Shown piece after piece: positions 51,608 through 61,235 of a stretch of DNA of 64,000 nucleotides. Position numbers and translations under genes: made by a program. A model generated the notes under the pieces. The model was not told where the DNA came from. It saw only the letters and a program-made list of their open reading frames with translations, and did not search any database. The number at the start of each line of letters is the position of its first letter. Positions within the stretch are counted from its first letter, which is position 1. Source of the DNA: Balanoglossus misakiensis (lineage: Eukaryota; Hemichordata); assembly GCA_040954595.2 (NCBI GenBank), contig CM082586.2, positions 1,922,001-1,986,000 on the forward strand, given 5' to 3'.

Positions 51608-54600
51608 AAAACACCTCAAAACAATACCATCACACATCATCTTTTCCATGATTCACAGATACTGAATTTTAAGTCAACAAATGTGACTTAAGTTTGTACT
51701 TGAAGAAGTCTAACACTATTAATACTTGAAAACTCAAGATTTATGATGTAACACTTGAAGTACTACCTGCAAACAGTATACTATTCATTGTTGTTTATTC
51801 TGCTACAGAGCAAGTCCAGGCAGTACCCAACGTTTATCAGACTTGATCGAGTACAAGACCAATGTTTGCATGCAGTCAAGTTTGTAAGTTCTAGTTTCTG
51901 CAAGTGACAATCATGCTTTTGAGTTAGTGAAATCTTACATTTTGTCAAAAACACAAAGATTACTAGCGTTATTCCGATCAACGCCGAAGGAATTTGTTTT
52001 ATTTCGTCAAGTCTTAAATCATGTTTTGTAAATTGGTCACGGGGAGGGACAATACCTATAAACGGATTTACATAAATTTCACAGCACTGACGTACAACAT
52101 ACCGACGGACTGGTGTGGACTCCGAGTACCTTACCGCGGTAACAGGGGTTACACGGACTATCGGCAGGCGTCTGAAAACTCAGACAGTTCTACTTCAATA
52201 AAAAAATCGGGGTCACTACGAAAAGCTAGACAATAAATAGGACAATTAACTCCCCAGTCTTCATATTTTATATTTTATGGTCAGTCAAAAAACCGCGGTT
52301 TGAATAATCTCACACCCCGGTTTGTTTACCATGGCACTTGACAAGTCCGGCCATTGAACTTGACGTTTTGTTTGCCGACTCGTTCACTTGTCAAAACTGG
52401 GACACATCCCTCGTTCCTCGAGTCAAGAGACTATCTCAAACACGGCGTCCTAATAATACGGACTAATCCCAGGACATGATTGAACAATCGGAATACTGCT
52501 TCAATCCCCTTTCCCCTGCATTGGGGCTCTAACCTTTGACCTGCACTGCCGCTGTACCGTTTCGTATCAATTTGATCCAAATCAAAATAAATTTGGTTAT
52601 GCGCTTTTCTACCGAATATTGCCACTTGAACGATTAGTAAGTTTGCTAGTCTTATCAGCAACACTAATCCTCCAGTTAACAGATAGCTGCAAATTAAATA
52701 CACAATTCTAATACTGAATCTTTGCACAAAATATCGGCTGACACACTCACTCACCGTCCCAGACCGGCCATATTTTGTCGTCTGCTATAGATTACCCGCA
52801 ACTTCCGGGTAATTTGCATAAAATATGCACGCATTGCAAAACTTTTTTACTATCGCGCTTTCTAACATTTTACGCGTTAGGCCAAATACTTTCACTGTCG
52901 TTGCCGAAAAGTTTTCTTTTTTGTTGCTTTACTCGTTAATGGCGTCCAACAAAGAGCTCACTTGCTCATAAAGTGAAAGTGCTTTTACCACATAGCAAAG
53001 ACTTTCTCCCTGGGGTGCGTGCGTAAAAATTAAAACTGATGGCCTTCAAACTTCACGACCAAGTTGGTCGTTCTTTTCCAATCCTCGAAGTTGATCCAGC
53101 TCGCGCAAACCTTTGCTCCTGATTAAAATGCAAGTTTAAACAACTTAAATGTCGGACTGACAAGCAAAACAACAAGTTTCGCCAGGTTTATTTCGTCATC
53201 GGCTCCAGTCATTCGAGTGCCGGGTAACCACCGCGCCGACATCCCTGCCCAGCCCGCCATTGTGAAGCAACGGCTCAATGATCAGACAATATGATTTGAG
53301 CACAGGTAAAACATTTCGATTACTTTGTATTGACCGAACGGGCTGTCAGAGGCAAATCTAAAGAAATACGACCTAATTGTCATGTTAATTCTCTGTAAAC
53401 CCCGGCCAAATGATATAATACCGAGCTGTACATAAAACAACTCCGGCAGATGTTTTATCCTCCAGTCTAACTTTAATTATTTATATGTGTAATTTCAGCA
53501 ACGGGAAACCATGAATAGTTTGGTGTACACGGACCGCTTTTGGAACAATCGTCTTGCCAGGAAGCGTGTATATGTTTCTTTCTGCCAGCATTAGAGTGTG
53601 GATTAGTCCAGCGGGGGTTTAATTCTCGTTCATATGGTTACAGTTTCAGCCGGCGCGGGACAAGTTTCCGTTTCCAACGCCAAATCTGCTCAGAAAAGGC
53701 GACTTCAAAACGCCGCCCATTCAAAGTTTAACCCTCGCTAAACAGTCGCATCCAATATTATTCCTGGTCCTCTGATCTTAACCGATTGTCGCGTTTCCAG
53801 TGAAAAGCCCCCCAAATCCGCGTCATTCTGTTTGCACAAAAGACGACTGTTATCCCAGTCTGGCAATATCGTTCTCCAAGCCAGAGTAATTTCTACAGTG
53901 GTAGTCTAACCGACCCGAAGTTTCTTTTTTTAAAGACACGCACACAAAGCAATTACAGAAACATAAGCGGAGCTTATGAACGCCTTTTACACCCGAAGGG
54001 GGAAAACCAAAAGAGGAAAATCGACACTCCAATAGGAAGCAGTGAATAATGCAAAGGAGGTGAGAAAAGCTGTGTCAAAAATAACACCAAGCCAAAAAAT
54101 TTACAGATGCGAGTAATATCATACTTTTTTTTTCACTGGGGTGAACTTGTCGTGGCAACCTAAAGATGCAGATTTATTTACGCCGCTTTTCTCTCTTATC
54201 GTGACGTCACTCCTCTTCAGCTTGGGTGAGATAGAAAGAAGCGATGTCATAACCATCGTTTGGTGGTGACGTGATGATGACAAAGCATAGGCAACATTGG
54301 CAGAGAGAAACCGTCTTTAAAATGGCGAAGTCACCGTGCTCAAGCACGCAAACAAAACGTCAAATTTATCATTATGTTATATTTTATGAAGATGTTTGAC
54401 ATTTCGTGAGCTTGAAACAGTGCTTCCAACTTTTATTCGAGTATAAACGGGATAGATTCTTTAATTAACAACGGAGATGAGGGGACAGTTTGCGGTATGG
54501 GGTGGTGGCCTATGAGAGATTGCGCCCCTCACGTCTCAGACGTCTCACATCCATTCGTGCATGCAACTCCAGGGAATACAGTTACAATCTTTAAGAAGTT

Positions 54601-55983
54601 AAGAGAGAAAAATATCGCAACAAGACACTACGTAAACATCTTACCCGTACTGTCCTTGGATGAAAGCCGGGTGAATTTGTCCGGGCCGAGCGGCAAAACC
54701 AAAACCTGAAAAAACAAGGCACGGATACTAGGTATAGGTATCTCGTTTTTCACTGCACACAAAAGTTGACGGTGTACTGCAAATTGATTTCAATTGTTCG
54801 CGCACACATGAAACCACACAAACTTTTTTTCTACCATTTTCTTTAAAAAAAATTAAGGTCTCTGATACTAGACATTTTTTCTTCTGTATTATTGTTTCGA
54901 AAAGCTACCAGCTACTGTAGCAGGACGCCTTTGTTTTATGTATTGTATTCACGCCTGCTCTCCGATTTCACAGGCGCGTCTATACCGGCTTTGGGACAAT
55001 TGCGTTGGACGCGCACAGTACAGTGAGGGCGAACATTTATTGAGGGCATATCTCAACTCAACCAAGGACTAATGTGGGAGTAATTTGTTGTGAAGCAAGG
55101 CATATTTATTCGCGCTGCCCGCGGTCATATTTGCACCGAGTGTCACTCAGTATAGAGTTGGGGGCCTGTTGGGATGCTTATCGCCGCTGATAACACCAGT
55201 ACAGAAATAGACAACTATACTCGTTTAAGATTACAGATAAGAACGTTTTCCCTTACCATGTGGAATACCCCTCGGTTTAGCGCCGATAAATGCTAAATTT
55301 ACGTTGGCTTTTCTTCCATCGATGATGGGATTCGGGTCTTTGCACGCTCCCTCGGCGGAGACCCTGTCCGCCATAGTCACCTACGAAAACAAGGAAACTG
55401 TATATTGGGGGACCGGTTTGGTCATATCGCACAAGCGCGAGAAATTATTATGTAAACATAGGCGAATTTACACTCGCTCGCTAATTGCTCTCGGCCGCCC
55501 GTCCTGTCCATTACAATGATCGATCGCTGGATCACCCCAATTATAAACCGTCACTGCAATGGTCAGATATGTACAAGCCATCCGAAAATTCTGTTGACCA
55601 ATTTGTTCCTATCAAATGCAAAGTCTACCAAGCCTTACACACGCATCACTCACACACACAACACTTCGCCGGCTTCGGAAGCAAGGGACATATGAAATGA
55701 ACATTGTTTTCATTTTCATGTCGGCGTTCGCTGGTGTGATCGATAACAGAAAACTCGCACACACCACCCGTGCACACGAACAGAGAAGGGGAAATATACT
55801 CACGAAGCCATAGCCACGACTCTTGCCCGTCTGCCTGTCCGTAATAACCACGGCTTCTTCTATATCTCCGAATTTCTCGAAGTACTCCCGTAACGATTTA
55901 TCGGTCGTGTGGTATGGCAGACCTCCAACGAAAAGCTTCGTGAAGGTGGTGTCCTTTTGCTGTGTTGCTGTTATAGTCGACAT
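24261..55983 (-). CDS. RBM24: RBM24/RBM38-type RNA-binding protein, complete, 4 coding exons
   Basis: Cytoplasmic and nuclear RNA-binding protein that, in the family, controls splicing, stability and translation of target mRNAs, notably in muscle and heart. Coding exons are 55804-55983, 55257-55380, 54645-54705 and 24261-24543; they join in frame (648 nt, 215 residues plus stop). One RRM occupies about residues 15-93: RNP2 is LFVGGL (17-22) and RNP1 is RGYGFVTM (56-63). The linker after the RRM carries QIHPAFIQ. The C-terminal half is rich in Tyr, Pro, Gln and Ser, with [16 protein letters not shown] and [11 protein letters not shown], and ends ERMQ, as in vertebrate RBM24/38. All introns have GT-AG ends. 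Length is close to the usual 215-240 residues. The start has a good context (GCAAAGATGTC), and the N-terminus [12 protein letters not shown] matches the family. Vertebrate RBM24 and RBM38 are paralogues, so this may be their single pro-orthologue; the adjacent CAP gene favours the RBM24 name. Confidence 0.95.
27093..27195 (+). mobile_element. piggyBac-like MITE, copy 3
   Basis: 103 bp, TTAA at both ends, with ends TTAACCCTTTCACCCCCA and inverted TTAACCCTTTCACCACCA. It carries about nine extra bases around TATAGATTAGAGG compared with copies 1 and 2. Located in RBM24 intron 3. Confidence 0.7.
29356..29426. repeat. 40-bp-period tandem duplication
   Basis: GAGGACACATAAC followed by AATGAAAAT occurs twice, with starts at 29356 and 29396. 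Confidence 0.6.
31930..32350. repeat. Pyrimidine-rich, G-poor tract
   Basis: About 400 bp of strong strand asymmetry: C and T dominate the plus strand and G is rare. It creates a 149-codon open frame on the plus strand because TAG and TGA are rare. No domain is recognisable, so I treat it as compositional. Confidence 0.6.
39220..39357. repeat. Pair of GCTAAC-rich palindromes
   Basis: The first hairpin (39220-39270) has 18-bp arms CAATTAGC-AACATCGGG with one mismatch. The second (39331-39357) has 9-bp perfect arms GCTAACCCA. The shared GCTAAC/GTTAGC words suggest one decayed inverted-repeat element. Confidence 0.5.
42751..43000. mobile_element. 250-bp long-inverted-repeat element
   Basis: Both ends read CTAGAA-GTAA...GCACCCT-TGGAGAAATAT inward, and further in GAAGTCAATAA. 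The inverted similarity therefore extends about 80 bp per arm with small indels. The right arm contains a perfect 18-bp palindrome TACCAGTACGTACTGGTA (42947-42964). No open frame of note. It is consistent with a MITE or a fold-back element. Confidence 0.55.
51521..51606. repeat. GAT trinucleotide microsatellite, about 28 pure units
   Basis: 86 bp of uninterrupted GAT/ATG/TGA repeats in RBM24 intron 3. The poly-Asp open frame over it is an artefact. Confidence 0.95.
52755..52819 (-). promoter_or_regulatory. Possible internal promoter and first exon in RBM24 intron 3
   Basis: On the minus strand an octamer ATGCAAAT (52812-52819) and an ETS-type CCGGAAGT (52801-52808) precede an ATG at 52771. 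It opens a short frame, MAGLG plus two bases, that ends at a strong donor GTGAGT (52754-52749). The local sequence is CpG-richer than the intron. It could start an alternative RBM24 transcript or a nested gene. The MAGLG frame would enter exon 4 with two bases, the same phase as exon 3. Confidence 0.3.
54201..54330 (+). promoter_or_regulatory. CRE cluster with YY1-like ATGGCG
   Basis: Palindromic full CRE GTGACGTCAC (54201-54210) and a second TGACGTGA (54267-54274) precede AAAATGGCGAAG (54319-54330), a YY1-like site. It opens a 25-codon frame. The cluster is about 430 bp from RBM24 exon 3, in the CpG-richer end of intron 3. A regulatory role is inferred. Confidence 0.3.
54645..54705 (-). CDS. 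RBM24: RBM24 coding exon 3 (short linker exon)
   Basis: This 61-nt micro-exon encodes [20 protein letters not shown], using one base from exon 2 and leaving GG for exon 4. Acceptor is TTTTTTCAG ending at 54706; donor is GTAAGA at 54644-54639. Both phases fit the flanking exons. The motif QIHPAFIQ matches the post-RRM linker of vertebrate RBM24/38, which also comes from a small third exon. No single long open frame shows it, and it was placed by homology and splice signals. Confidence 0.9.
54706..55256 (-). other. RBM24 intron 2 (551 bp)
   Basis: GT-AG intron (donor GTAAGG, acceptor TTTTTTCAG). Apart from T-rich tracts and a G+C-richer piece around 54950-55150, I see no coding or RNA feature. 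Confidence 0.85.
55257..55380 (-). CDS. RBM24: RBM24 coding exon 2 (rest of RRM)
   Basis: This 124-nt exon encodes [20 protein letters not shown] and then a [10 protein letters not shown]-type segment, the highly conserved end of the RBM24/38 RRM. Acceptor ...TTTCGTAG ends at 55381; the donor is GTAAGG at 55256-55251. It enters in phase 0 and leaves one base (G) for the next codon. Confidence 0.95.
55381..55803 (-). other. RBM24 intron 1 (423 bp)
   Basis: GT-AG intron that interrupts RNP1 of the RRM. It contains a short CA-rich stretch near 55640-55665. No other feature is seen. Confidence 0.85.
55804..55983 (-). CDS. RBM24: RBM24 coding exon 1 (start codon, first part of RRM)
   Basis: Encodes residues 1-60, from the ATG at 55983-55981 to Phe60, and ends in phase 0. 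The donor is GTGAGT at 55803-55798. It holds RNP2 and the start of RNP1, which intron 1 splits between F60 and V61. Reading through the donor leads into a non-homologous tail, so the open frame beyond 55804 is intronic. Confidence 0.95.
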
Positions 55984-56220
55984 CTTTGCTAAAATAGTAG
56001 TAGTAATATTCCTTCTTTGTCACTATCTGAAAAACATAAGGCACATAATCCGCTTTCCGGCGTGGACGGGGGTTCGGCGTTTGAGTACGGTGTTTCCTGA
56101 ACGTGCGTGTGTGTATGTTACAGTACGACTCACTGACTGAACTAAATAAAACACGGAGTCTGTCACTTGTTCCAAACCGGCAAGGCGCTGGTCACTCACA
56201 CGCGGGGCCACGCCCCCTCA
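55984..56220 (-). promoter_or_regulatory. Probable RBM24 5' UTR and core promoter
   Basis: Immediately upstream of the RBM24 ATG. The segment includes a KLF/Sp1-type GC box, GAGGGGGCGTGGCCCC on the minus strand at 56204-56219. I see no TATA box. A TTTTTCAG followed by ATAGTGAC at about 56025-56040 could be an acceptor of a 5' UTR intron, so the start site may lie further upstream. The exact TSS is inference. Confidence 0.4.
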
Positions 56221-56445
56221 TGAATTATTCAACAGTATGCGTGAAATCGACATGCATGGTAAGTTCATCAAAAACCGCAAAAACTCAAAAATAAAATCAG
56301 AGATGGGAATAATATTACGTGAAGATCTGTAAAAGTTTATCTTTAATGTATTTGCTTTTTCATTTTTTCTAAATAATGAGACTGAAGTTAGAATTTGGAT
56401 TTTTTTTTCGTGAGGTCTGACAATGTGAGGCTATCCTTAATAACC

Positions 56446-56528
56446 CACGTGAACTGGTCAACGCTCGGCGCTCTCTGCAAGTAGCCTCACTCAATGGGGG
56501 AGTGATGTCATTGTTTGAGTAAGGCCAA
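56446..56528. promoter_or_regulatory. Upstream E-box / ATF-CRE / CCAAT cluster
   Basis: Within 83 bp there is a palindromic E-box CACGTG (56446-56451), a CRE-like TGATGTCA (56503-56510), a SOX-like ATTGTT (56510-56515) and CCAAT (56524-56528). The cluster lies about 460-545 bp upstream of the RBM24 ATG. Position and density suggest a proximal regulatory element; each motif alone is short and could be chance. Confidence 0.3.
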
Positions 56529-59500
56529 TCAATGAACACTTTGCCCCGGAGAAAAAAGCCTGGCCGTTGTCACAACAATTTGGACTCCCAAGTTAAAATT
56601 GAAAATCAGACAGATCCCCAGATAGTGATCAAAACGTAAACGTAGTGCAAACATGCGTGACTAGACGCGACGGGGTGGGTTGGGTATATGTGCATACACG
56701 GAACGTTTATGTCGTGGTCAACTTTCCTTCGCTCTGTCGTTTCATTAAACTTTTAAAATGTTTTCCTGCACAAATTACACAAGTCTAGTCTTGCTACGCC
56801 TACACAGTTTTTTCCTGCATCTTTCCAACCATCTTTATTGATAGTGGACCTGTGCCATCATGTTTCCCTCAAATTTGTCCCGTGCATACATACTTTGACC
56901 TGAACTTGGTCCAAGTTCACTTGAACTTGACACCAACACCAGGACCACAGCCTTAGCACCACGTGGCAGAAACCGATTTTCCAGCACACACATTTTAATA
57001 AGCAGCATGACTGATTTCCATTCTGATCTTAATGGCTGTCTCTATATTTGCAGTGGCTAATTGAATGTATCTGAATCTAATAGCACATAAAGCATGTCCG
57101 TGTCTTGTCCAGCCAAGTCATGACAGACTCTAGTCCATGACAAGATGCAGGCGACATCGCGAGACTCCCAAGGTGGGAGGGGGAGGGGGTACTGATTTAT
57201 TGGGACTGACACAACCCATATGCTTCAAAATGCACGTTTTTCTCCCCTCAAATGACAAATTTATTGGGTCCGGCCACAAAACTAGTCAATCCGTCGTGGG
57301 GCACTCCAAGTACATATGCTTTAATGGACAATCCTGATAGTGAACACTTCAACTTTGATCCGGGGCTCTGATTCTGCCAGAATACGCGACATGGACGAAC
57401 GTTGTCGAGTCTTGTCGGAAAGGGTAATACGGTTAACAAGTCGTGTTAACAGCGTTTGCAGTAATCGGCGAGATTTTTTCATGTTGACTACCACACTTTA
57501 ACACCAGCAGACCTTGCTCGTATTACACGTACAGGTAAAGATGGTTAACAAGCAAGTCAAAAAAATCATGCGCACATTTTATTTCAATCCTGATTTTCCG
57601 TCGACTTTGGCCAATTTGGGAACGAGCATTATAACGAAGGACTGAGTGTGTGGGATAGCACACGATTGTCGAAATTTTAAAATGAAAGGATACTTTTGCA
57701 AAAGAAAGATTTAATGAATGGGGACAGAATTTCACCGTGGACACAGAGGGAAGGGACTTTGAGTTGTCAGGAATGGTCTAACTTTGCGTTTTTATGTCGT
57801 CTCGTTTTCGTCTCCACGAGTTTTCAACACCACACGTCAATCACAGAATCTGCAATAACACGTTCACCCACTGCGGACCACAAGCCAGATAGAATAATTA
57901 CTGACAAATTTGTCAATGATGCTCGCAGTTGTCTGTTGGCATCACTGTCCTACGCCAGTTTCAAAGGTTCGGAACAGCTCCGAGAATTGAAATCATGAGA
58001 TACTGCTAAACAAACCAACAGGACTTACAAGTAGCTGTAAATCTTTAAAAGACAATTTGATTTTTTCAAAAACCGTTATGTCAAGAAAAGGCTAATGACT
58101 ATGATTAAAGTGACGAATGACATTCGCAGATAGTGTCACCTGTAGCGCGTGTTATATCTGCTGAGAATGTAAAAATATAACCACCAGTTTCTGATAAGGC
58201 CAGCCGAATCGAAACCTCAAAATCGTGGTGGTTTTTTCCTTTCTGTTTGTGGCTTGTTGTTTAAATTTACAAGCGGTTCTGACCGAGCGTTTGACCTAAA
58301 GCTCTGGAAGACGTGATTTGCCGACAGTGTTGACACAGCGCCAGTCTCAGTGGGCGTATTTAGCGAGTAAATAAAAACACACACGACACTCCGTATGGGA
58401 CAGGCCGCTTCGCCACGGAGGTTTGACGACAAACCGGGTACACCTGTTTCGGTCACTCAAGACTCTCCGGTAAAGAGCCATTTTTATCACTTCGCTGTCG
58501 TCCTTTTCCAAATTCTTGACATTTCTCCACACGCCATGGATTTTTTCATTCCTTGTAACTTTTGTGACTTGGATGAAAATCGAACTTCCAAAGCAGTTAT
58601 ATGTTTTATCACGATATAGACCAACACGATATCTTAATCATGAAGTCGTGACCATGCTTAAATGTATACTTCACTGCCCGGTATTCCCATAGCCTGATGT
58701 GGGTAGAACTATACGCGTATTAAATCAATAAATTACCAACACTGTACATTATCCACTCATGGACTGAAGTTTTATGCACAGCAAGCGTTGGTGACTGAAT
58801 GAATCTAGTGCACCAGGAAGTTAGGCATCTGGTCGTATATTGTAGTACGTGAAAACAACGCATACGTTTACAAAGTACTTAATCAGTAACCAAGGGAAAG
58901 AGAAATGGCCAAAATGTCAGAATTTTAGCCCCTAATCTTACATGTCCAGCGTACCTGGCCCTACTCTGACCAACCCGACCTAGCTTGTATTGGCCGTTTC
59001 CTGGATCATCAAACGGTGGCCGATTTTTTAGCGAGGTCTGGGCACAGCTGCCCGCATCTCGCACGCACCAGTTTGCACAGTGTGGTCACAGACACACTCA
59101 GAATATCTTAATTCGTCATGGGGCACAAAAAGTTACACTGCATGGAAATGAGTGATGGTTTTCCAATTAGGTTTGACAGAATACAGCTTCCAAATAGCTG
59201 TGCAAACAACGGATGTCCTTGGCAGGTACGCTGTCGAGTGGGTACAATTATATTAAGTCACGAGTTCGGATTATGATTTTATGGACCCCGTGTGTCGCGG
59301 CTATCGCTGCCCTTTGCACGCACGCGAAGTATTCCGAGCTAACGGTCAACCAAAGACTATAGCTTGACAATTGGCCCGCAAGTCGACGTGACTCCTGGCG
59401 TCCGAATAAAATACACTGATGCGCTCTACACCTGGTTTGACCAGACGTCATCACTACCAGAAATTTGTATACGTCTATTTCCCCCTGAATGATAAAACCT

Positions 59501-59908
59501 TACAACATGGTGAAATCACATAGAATCAGCTACAGTCATTCAAAACCAAACCCCTGGTTTAGAAAAAAAAAACCGAAGTTGAAAATTACCAAGTTGGGTG
59601 AATGAATGAAATAACTGTACAAAACTCAGCGCACACTAATGACAAGTTGTACGTCTGTGGTCAGTAGGCTATTTCCACCTTCAAGCTTTCAAACACATCA
59701 AACAGAATAAGGAGGTCGTTGCCAAGCTCTAGAAAAACTCAGGCGGAGATCTCTTGCAGTTTAATTTCGAGTAGACTGCAATTCCTAACACGTCTTAAAT
59801 CAGCGGCGTACAACTAAGTCAATGTGGGCCAATATACGTTTCTGGCCAGAGTACGACGACAAGCGGATATGCCATGGATATCGTGCGGAAGAGACCAGAG
59901 AGGTTTAA

Positions 59909-59922
59909 CCCCCCCCCCCCCC
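59909..59922. repeat. C14 homopolymer
   Basis: Run of 14 C. Other C runs are at 6844-6855 and 39511-39521. Confidence 0.9.
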
Positions 59923-60776
59923 AAGAATACACTTTGTGTGTGGGTAAAGAAACTTTCCAAGACCCTTAAAATGCCCTTTTACAGTATTCTATTCAGACGA
60001 AACTACCGAAACGTTAATGTATGGCCAATTGAAATTCACCACCAGTCGATCTGGGTCGGCGTTTAAATAAACTATAGTTGAAGACAGGCTTAGCGAAGAT
60101 TGTGAAAACTGCAAACACGATTCAAACACACAAAGATGAAAAAAAAAATCACAGAGCAAAATAGTCTAAGAACTTCAGCTCCTAAACTGAATTAATTGTC
60201 AGTTGCCTATTCACAGACTGATTCAGTCATCCTCAGAACTCGTCCTTTCTATATTAGGGTGGGGGTACGAATTTGCTAAGATACATAGTTTTCTCGAAGT
60301 TACCACAACATTTTATGGTGAAAGTATTTTGCATACCACCTTCACATGTTCATGCACGTTCTGTAAACTTACTCTTTTTTACTGCTATGATATACACCCA
60401 GGATGTACTCAGAAGAAATGACCCGCTTCGGTCACGGAGCGCATTCAGCCAGCTCTCGCACGTGAGTCTGACCGAAATGACCCAGTTTCACTCTCAGAGC
60501 AACCCAAGCGGTCACCCCGAACTGCGTCAACATGCAAACTGTTCCTAAGCCAAAATATTCACCAGATAGACCCGCTGGCCGAAGAGGACATGACATTGAG
60601 CGTGAAGCGAGAGATAATTTGAACCCGAGAACGCTGAGTGCGACGTCGACCAGACTTCAGTAAACACACAAACCGAGCAATCAAATAATCTAACAGACCT
60701 ATAATTTACAGGTGGTTTTTGTAGCACTCTGAAAAGGGGACAACAATTCGACTATCAAAGGGCTGGTGATAGGGGG

Positions 60777-61235
60777 TTGACAGAAATCTTTTGTGCGGAG
60801 CTGTTTTTTACTTTCAAGACCCACGACCAGCGGAATAACACACGGGTGTCTGGTCCAGCTTTGGTCGCCTGGGCGACCAAAAGTGCCGAGTACCAGTACC
60901 GTCCATCAGGGCACTGCATTCGCATTGATAACAAGATCCAGGTGCCTGTATACCGTGTCTCGCTCAAGGTGAAGGACGAGTGGTTACCACGAGTCACCGA
61001 ATTAGGACACAAACTTTTCTTCAAGGAATTTATAGGCACGGTGTTTGTGATGATGCGTAGTCGGGGTCGGGGCGATGACAAAAAAGATAGTAAATTTAGG
61101 GCATCTCAAGCAATGGGGCGGTGCATGGGTGTAGCCACCGTGACACCAATATATCTCCACAGGGTGAAAGCACGTGGTACAGGACTGGGTAGAGCTCCAA
61201 CCAATGGATTTGATGAACAACAACCAATGTCCTAA
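60777..61235 (+). CDS. Unassigned 152-codon open frame (doubtful)
   Basis: One of the longest open frames in the window, but it begins at TTG and has no ATG until the MMRSRGRGDDKK segment about two-thirds in. I recognise no domain. The opposite strand is also open for 108 codons, which argues for a chance low-stop region or a decayed mobile-element fragment rather than a gene. A short inverted repeat (TTGGTCGCCTGGGCGACCAA, 60862-60881) lies inside it. Confidence 0.12.
   Translation: MTEIFCAELFFTFKTHDQRNNTRVSGPALVAWATKSAEYQYRPSGHCIRIDNKIQVPVYRVSLKVKDEWLPRVTELGHKLFFKEFIGTVFVMMRSRGRGDDKKDSKFRASQAMGRCMGVATVTPIYLHRVKARGTGLGRAPTNGFDEQQPMS

Larger units (their letters stand above)
24544..54644 (-). 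other. RBM24 intron 3 (30.1 kb)
   Basis: This very long GT-AG intron separates the micro-exon from the terminal exon. I found no convincing coding exon on either strand; the many 60-150-codon open frames lack family similarity, and overlapping frames on both strands are common. It holds miniature inverted-repeat elements (27093-27195, 42751-43000, 39220-39357), a GAT microsatellite (51521-51606), a pyrimidine-rich tract (31930-32350), a promoter-like cluster near 52.75-52.82 kb and a CRE cluster near 54.2 kb. The last 2.5 kb before exon 3 is visibly richer in CpG than the rest. Confidence 0.8.

Noticed and set aside
51443-51691. Frame with a long Asp run
   Set aside because: Translation of the GAT microsatellite.
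52431-52754. 107-codon minus-strand frame starting near 52754
   Set aside because: It begins with GTG inside a probable splice donor and has no recognisable domain; the upstream ATG mini-exon is the more likely signal.
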